This document shows, piece after piece, positions 40,320 to 42,892 of a stretch of 42,892 nucleotides of DNA (position 1 is its first letter; each line of letters starts with the position of its first letter). Under the pieces are notes generated by a model. The model made no database searches. It worked only from the letters and a program-made list of their open reading frames with translations, and had not been told where the DNA came from. This DNA is from SFLA01 sp964485815 (lineage in GTDB: Bacteria; Bacillota; Clostridia; Oscillospirales; CAG-382), in the NCBI GenBank assembly GCA_964485815.1, contig CAZAJX010000016.1, positions 1 through 42,892 of the forward strand. The letters run 5' to 3'. The translations under genes were made by a program, and so were the position numbers.

Positions 40320-40973
40320 GTGAACATTTTGTTTATCGGAAACAGCTATACCTATGTTTACGACGTGCCTGCGCTTTTCGGTGCTTTGGCGCAGGAAAAC
40401 AAAAAAATCGCCCACGTGGATTCGGTTACCAAGGGCGGGAGAAAGCTGTATGAAAATCTCGACCCCGCAGACGAAAAGCACTCGGAGATACTCGGGCTTT
40501 TAAACGAGCGGGAATACGATATACTTATTTTGCAGGAGCAAAGTTATCTTGGAATAGTCGATTACGAAAGCTTCGAAAAGGGTGTTACCGCTTTAAAAAA
40601 GCTGGTTTCCCCCAAGCGAACGGTGCTTTATGCCACTTGGGGACGAAAAGAAGGCTGCCCTTTACTTCAGACGCTGGGGCTTACTTCCGAAGAGATGTTT
40701 TTGGCGCTGGAAAAAGCGTATAAAAACGCGGCTGATCTGATCGGTGCGGACATTTCGCCCGTAGGCAGATGCTTTAACGAAATATGCAAGCGGTATAAAG
40801 ATATTGAACTTTACGATCCCGATCTTTCCCATCAATCATATATCGGAAGCTGTGTGGCGGCAATTTGCCATTGCAAAGCAGTTTTCGGGGAAATGCCGAT
40901 AACTCGGACAAGCCTTAAGCTTGCTTCGGATGTGGAAGAAAAAATATGCCGTATTATAGAGGAAACCGTATGA
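40320..40973 (+). CDS. SGNH-family hydrolase (DUF4886-like)
   Basis: A 217-residue SGNH esterase-like protein that begins almost directly with the catalytic block ILFIGNSYTYV (Ser9); YDILILQEQS (about 66-75) replaces the GxND block and DLSHQSYIGS gives D168-x-x-H171. It lacks a signal peptide. It is a small relative of the protein at 26703-27956, sharing the GNSxTY and D-x-x-H-x-S-x-x-GS blocks. The start is GTG with AAGGAG 8 bases upstream. The stop overlaps the YitT gene by ATGA, so the two are coupled. Confidence 0.82.
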   Translation: MNILFIGNSYTYVYDVPALFGALAQENKKIAHVDSVTKGGRKLYENLDPADEKHSEILGLLNEREYDILILQEQSYLGIVDYESFEKGVTALKKLVSPKRTVLYATWGRKEGCPLLQTLGLTSEEMFLALEKAYKNAADLIGADISPVGRCFNEICKRYKDIELYDPDLSHQSYIGSCVAAICHCKAVFGEMPITRTSLKLASDVEEKICRIIEETV

Positions 40974-41857
40974 ACAGCGAAAGAAAAGCAAAGCAAATTA
41001 TTCTCGATCTTCTCTGTGTGCTGACAGCGGGAATCGTCGTAGGCAGTGCGTACTACTTTTTCCAGAACAGCAACGGGTTTGCGCCGGGCGGAGTGGGCGG
41101 TCTTGCTACTATGACATACCACTTTCTTGAAAGCAAGATAAGCTGGTCGCTGCTTATGGTAGCGTTCAATCTGCCCATATTCATTTTGGTAAGCGTTATC
41201 ATAGATAAAAAGCTGGGCGGTATGCTTACTCTTTATCTGCTTGTGCAATCGCTTACGCCGCAGATGTATCAGCTTTTGGGCGCGAACCCTTATTCACTCG
41301 CAACCAGCGGAGAGGATTTCAACATAATTTTTGCGAGTATCGCCACGGGCGTTATATCCGGTTTTGGATTTTCTATGATGCTTCGCCGTTTCGGCGCAAG
41401 CGGCGGAACCTACGGGATTTCCGCTTTGATAAAGCATTTCAAGCCGGAGCAAAATATCGCATACGTTTCCTTCGTTATGGATGCTTCCGTGGTGGCAATC
41501 GCATTTTTCGTATACGGAATGAAGGTCACTCCCGTAATATGCACTCTGCTTAATCTTTTTATCGCAAACGTTATCGTGGATCACGGATTAAGCGGTATCA
41601 AAAACGGTTACAGATTCGAAATCGTTACAAGCGATCCCGAAACCTTGGCGCAGGAGTTGCTTACAAAGCTTCACCGCGGCGTTACAAAACTTGAGGTGGA
41701 GGGTATGTACTCCAATACCGATAAATTCATTCTCGTGTGTATCGTGAACAAACGGCAGATCGGCGACGTGATGCGGATTATAAAAAAACACCCCGATACC
41801 TTCGCCAGCTTTTCAAAGGTAAACGAAGTCTTCGGAAATTTCAAACAAAACGTGTAA
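40970..41857 (+). CDS. YitT family membrane protein (DUF161-DUF2179)
   Basis: A 295-residue membrane protein of the YitT family. About five transmembrane segments (residues about 12-205), including the hallmark APGGVGGLATM and GFGFSMMLRRFGASGGTYG, are followed by a cytoplasmic DUF2179 domain (about 215-290; HRGVTKLEVEGMYSNTDK, LVCIVNKRQIGDVM, IIKKHPDTFASF). Some relatives may bind nucleotides through DUF2179; transport substrate is unknown. The start at 40970 uses GAGGAAA inside the SGNH gene and overlaps its stop codon. The stop is followed at once by ATCACCCC and then a terminator. Confidence 0.92.
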   Translation: MNSERKAKQIILDLLCVLTAGIVVGSAYYFFQNSNGFAPGGVGGLATMTYHFLESKISWSLLMVAFNLPIFILVSVIIDKKLGGMLTLYLLVQSLTPQMYQLLGANPYSLATSGEDFNIIFASIATGVISGFGFSMMLRRFGASGGTYGISALIKHFKPEQNIAYVSFVMDASVVAIAFFVYGMKVTPVICTLLNLFIANVIVDHGLSGIKNGYRFEIVTSDPETLAQELLTKLHRGVTKLEVEGMYSNTDKFILVCIVNKRQIGDVMRIIKKHPDTFASFSKVNEVFGNFKQNV

Positions 41858-41877
41858 ATCACCCCCAATAAAAAAAC

Positions 41878-41906
41878 AAAAGCACCGATCGAATCGGTGC
41901 TTTTTT
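41878..41906. terminator. Bidirectional terminator between yitT and the sortase gene
   Basis: Stem AAAAGCACCGAT / ATCGGTGCTTTT with loop CGA and flanking A and T runs. Confidence 0.92.
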
Positions 41907-41908
41907 AT

Positions 41909-42775
41909 TCACTCAACCAAACGTGCGACTACTACGAGTCTTCCGTTTTCGGTGTGGTACGAGCAAGTAACCAACGTTAAAAGCTTGTCCCCATACTCAG
42001 GGGTGATGCCCGTATCGTAAACGGAGTGGGATTTAAAATACGAAATCCCCTCGTTAAAACGCTCTTCGGTATCTATTTCGGTGAATTGATAGAATTTGAA
42101 GCAAGTGTCTGTCTGGTAGTAAACCCGATCATAAAACACCGCAAAAACCTCGTATTCACGAACTTCATCACCAATATACAGCTTTACAATGGGATGCTCG
42201 TCCCTGAAGGCTTTTTTGGGGTAATCGTGAAGTATGCGGAACATTGTACCGCCGGTCATATTATGACCGTGTATAATGAGATTCTCGCTTTCGGGATCTA
42301 GCAAACATCTTTGATCCATAATCAACGAACCGTGGCCGCTGTAGTTGCCGTAAAAATCTGCGCGTAAATACTTATACGGCTCCTCCGGCGTGTACATTAC
42401 AGGGTAATCAACTATAGTATCGTCGATCTTAAGCCATGCGCACATATCCGGATTTTCCTGATACAGCGGTGCGATCTCCTGAAGCTTTAACTCGTCTTCG
42501 GTCGGTCCGACGCTGACTTCCTCCGATACTTCTTCAGATACCTCTTCCGAAACTTCTTCTGAAATTTCTTCGCTGATTTCTTTGGATATTTCTTCGGATA
42601 CGTCCTCGGAAACAGCGCTCTCCTCAGGCTCCTCGCCGGAGCACATAGATATACAAAGAACAAGCACAAGAATAAGCACAGCAGCCAAAACCGAGGCGCC
42701 TATGTATATGATTTTCCTGTTTTTTTCTGCGGTAAAAAAGCTCGTTATTTTTCCAAATATGGTTTTTATATTCAT
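41909..42775 (-). CDS. srtB: Class B sortase
   Basis: A 288-residue sortase. One N-terminal transmembrane span (about 22-45) is followed by a striking acidic stalk, eight tetrads of SEEV/SEEI type (residues 56-87), then the catalytic domain. His171 (IIHGHNM), Cys271 (TLVTC) and Arg279 (ENGRLVVVAR) form the sortase triad; APLYQENPDMCAWLKIDDT and DYPVMY are class B hallmarks. Sortases join surface proteins with a sorting signal to peptidoglycan or build pili. No sorting-signal substrate is in the window. The ATG follows GAGG by 4 bases. Confidence 0.92.
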   Translation of the reverse strand: MNIKTIFGKITSFFTAEKNRKIIYIGASVLAAVLILVLVLCISMCSGEEPEESAVSEDVSEEISKEISEEISEEVSEEVSEEVSEEVSVGPTEDELKLQEIAPLYQENPDMCAWLKIDDTIVDYPVMYTPEEPYKYLRADFYGNYSGHGSLIMDQRCLLDPESENLIIHGHNMTGGTMFRILHDYPKKAFRDEHPIVKLYIGDEVREYEVFAVFYDRVYYQTDTCFKFYQFTEIDTEERFNEGISYFKSHSVYDTGITPEYGDKLLTLVTCSYHTENGRLVVVARLVE

Positions 42776-42795
42776 AAATCCTCAATAGTAATTGT

Positions 42796-42828
42796 CCCCA
42801 AAAAAACCTGCGGTTTTTCGTGGACCCC
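42796..42828. repeat. Palindromic element with CCCC and GGACCCC ends upstream of the sortase gene
   Basis: Hairpin AAAAACC-tgc-GGTTTTT within CCCC...GTGG, followed by ACCCC. It has the same layout as the element at 25653-25688 (A/T-rich stem, TNC loop, CCCC and GGACCCC ends). It lies in the 5' region of the sortase gene. Confidence 0.5.
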
Positions 42829-42836
42829 AATATAAT

Positions 42837-42865
42837 CATAAGCGGTGGAAAGACCACCGCTTATG
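42837..42865. promoter_or_regulatory. Perfect 12-bp hairpin upstream of the sortase gene
   Basis: CATAAGCGGTGG pairs with CCACCGCTTATG around AAAGA. It lacks a clear T-run on either side, so it may be a weak terminator of an upstream minus-strand gene outside the window or a leader structure. Confidence 0.5.
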
Positions 42866-42892
42866 AAACTAAAGTAATTAGATGTTGTTCTT

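Noticed and set aside
42876..42892. Possible last four codons (K-N-N-I-stop) of a minus-strand gene entering from the right edge
   Set aside because: Too short to support; any frame would give a stop this close by chance.

Overview
The window reads as chromosome of a low-to-mid GC Gram-positive anaerobe of the class Clostridia, most likely an uncultured gut Oscillospirales/Christensenellales-type bacterium. Grounds (inference from gene content): strong AGGAGG ribosome sites and sigma-A promoters, lipoproteins with Firmicute lipoboxes, class B sortase, DUF4364, YitT, single-chain Fe-S serine dehydratase, Rnf-like subunits, a CotH-dockerin protein, and a purine operon with a ZTP riboswitch. No phage, transposase, CRISPR or plasmid genes were seen.

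Layout. 1-2590: a YD-repeat lipoprotein (-) divergent from an M20 amidohydrolase (+) whose stop codon runs into seven tandem GAGGAAT heptamers and a structured intergenic region. 2590-7321 (-): a complete branched-chain amino-acid ABC transporter, order of transcription livJ-livH-livM-livG-livF. 7625-21639 (+): promoter, ZTP riboswitch, terminator, then purE-purF-purM-purN-purO-purB-AICARFT-purD-purL-fhs. This operon makes IMP and also supplies the 10-formyl-THF used by PurN and AICARFT; its PurF lacks the glutaminase nucleophile and the usual bifunctional PurH is replaced by two separate proteins. 21655-27956: housekeeping genes (TIM-barrel isomerase, YfbR nucleotidase, MurE-like ligase, TrmB, DUF378, Mrp ATPase, SGNH hydrolase). 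27993-28069: tRNA-Val(GAC), followed by an array of short palindromes. 28358-33951: a small hypothetical (+), then a minus-strand run of DUF4364-nth-four-helix-bundle gene-solute-binding lipoprotein-CotH/dockerin lipoprotein. 34083-41857 (+): three Rnf-like genes, an RlmD-type methyltransferase, a Zn-ribbon protein, serine dehydratase, a second SGNH hydrolase and a YitT membrane protein. 41909-42775 (-): class B sortase.

The most unusual structure is a set of intergenic arrays in which a constant linker of about 9-11 nt alternates with short palindromes whose sequence changes from unit to unit. One family uses linker AGTGAAGTT (32183-32191, 32605-32796, 38213-38295), another GTATATCATCA (28103-28300). 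In two arrays the linker orientation flips at the centre, and a gene for a four-helix-bundle (S23/Avd-like) protein sits between two pieces of the first family. These arrays are not explained by the annotated genes and are the best candidate for an undescribed system.
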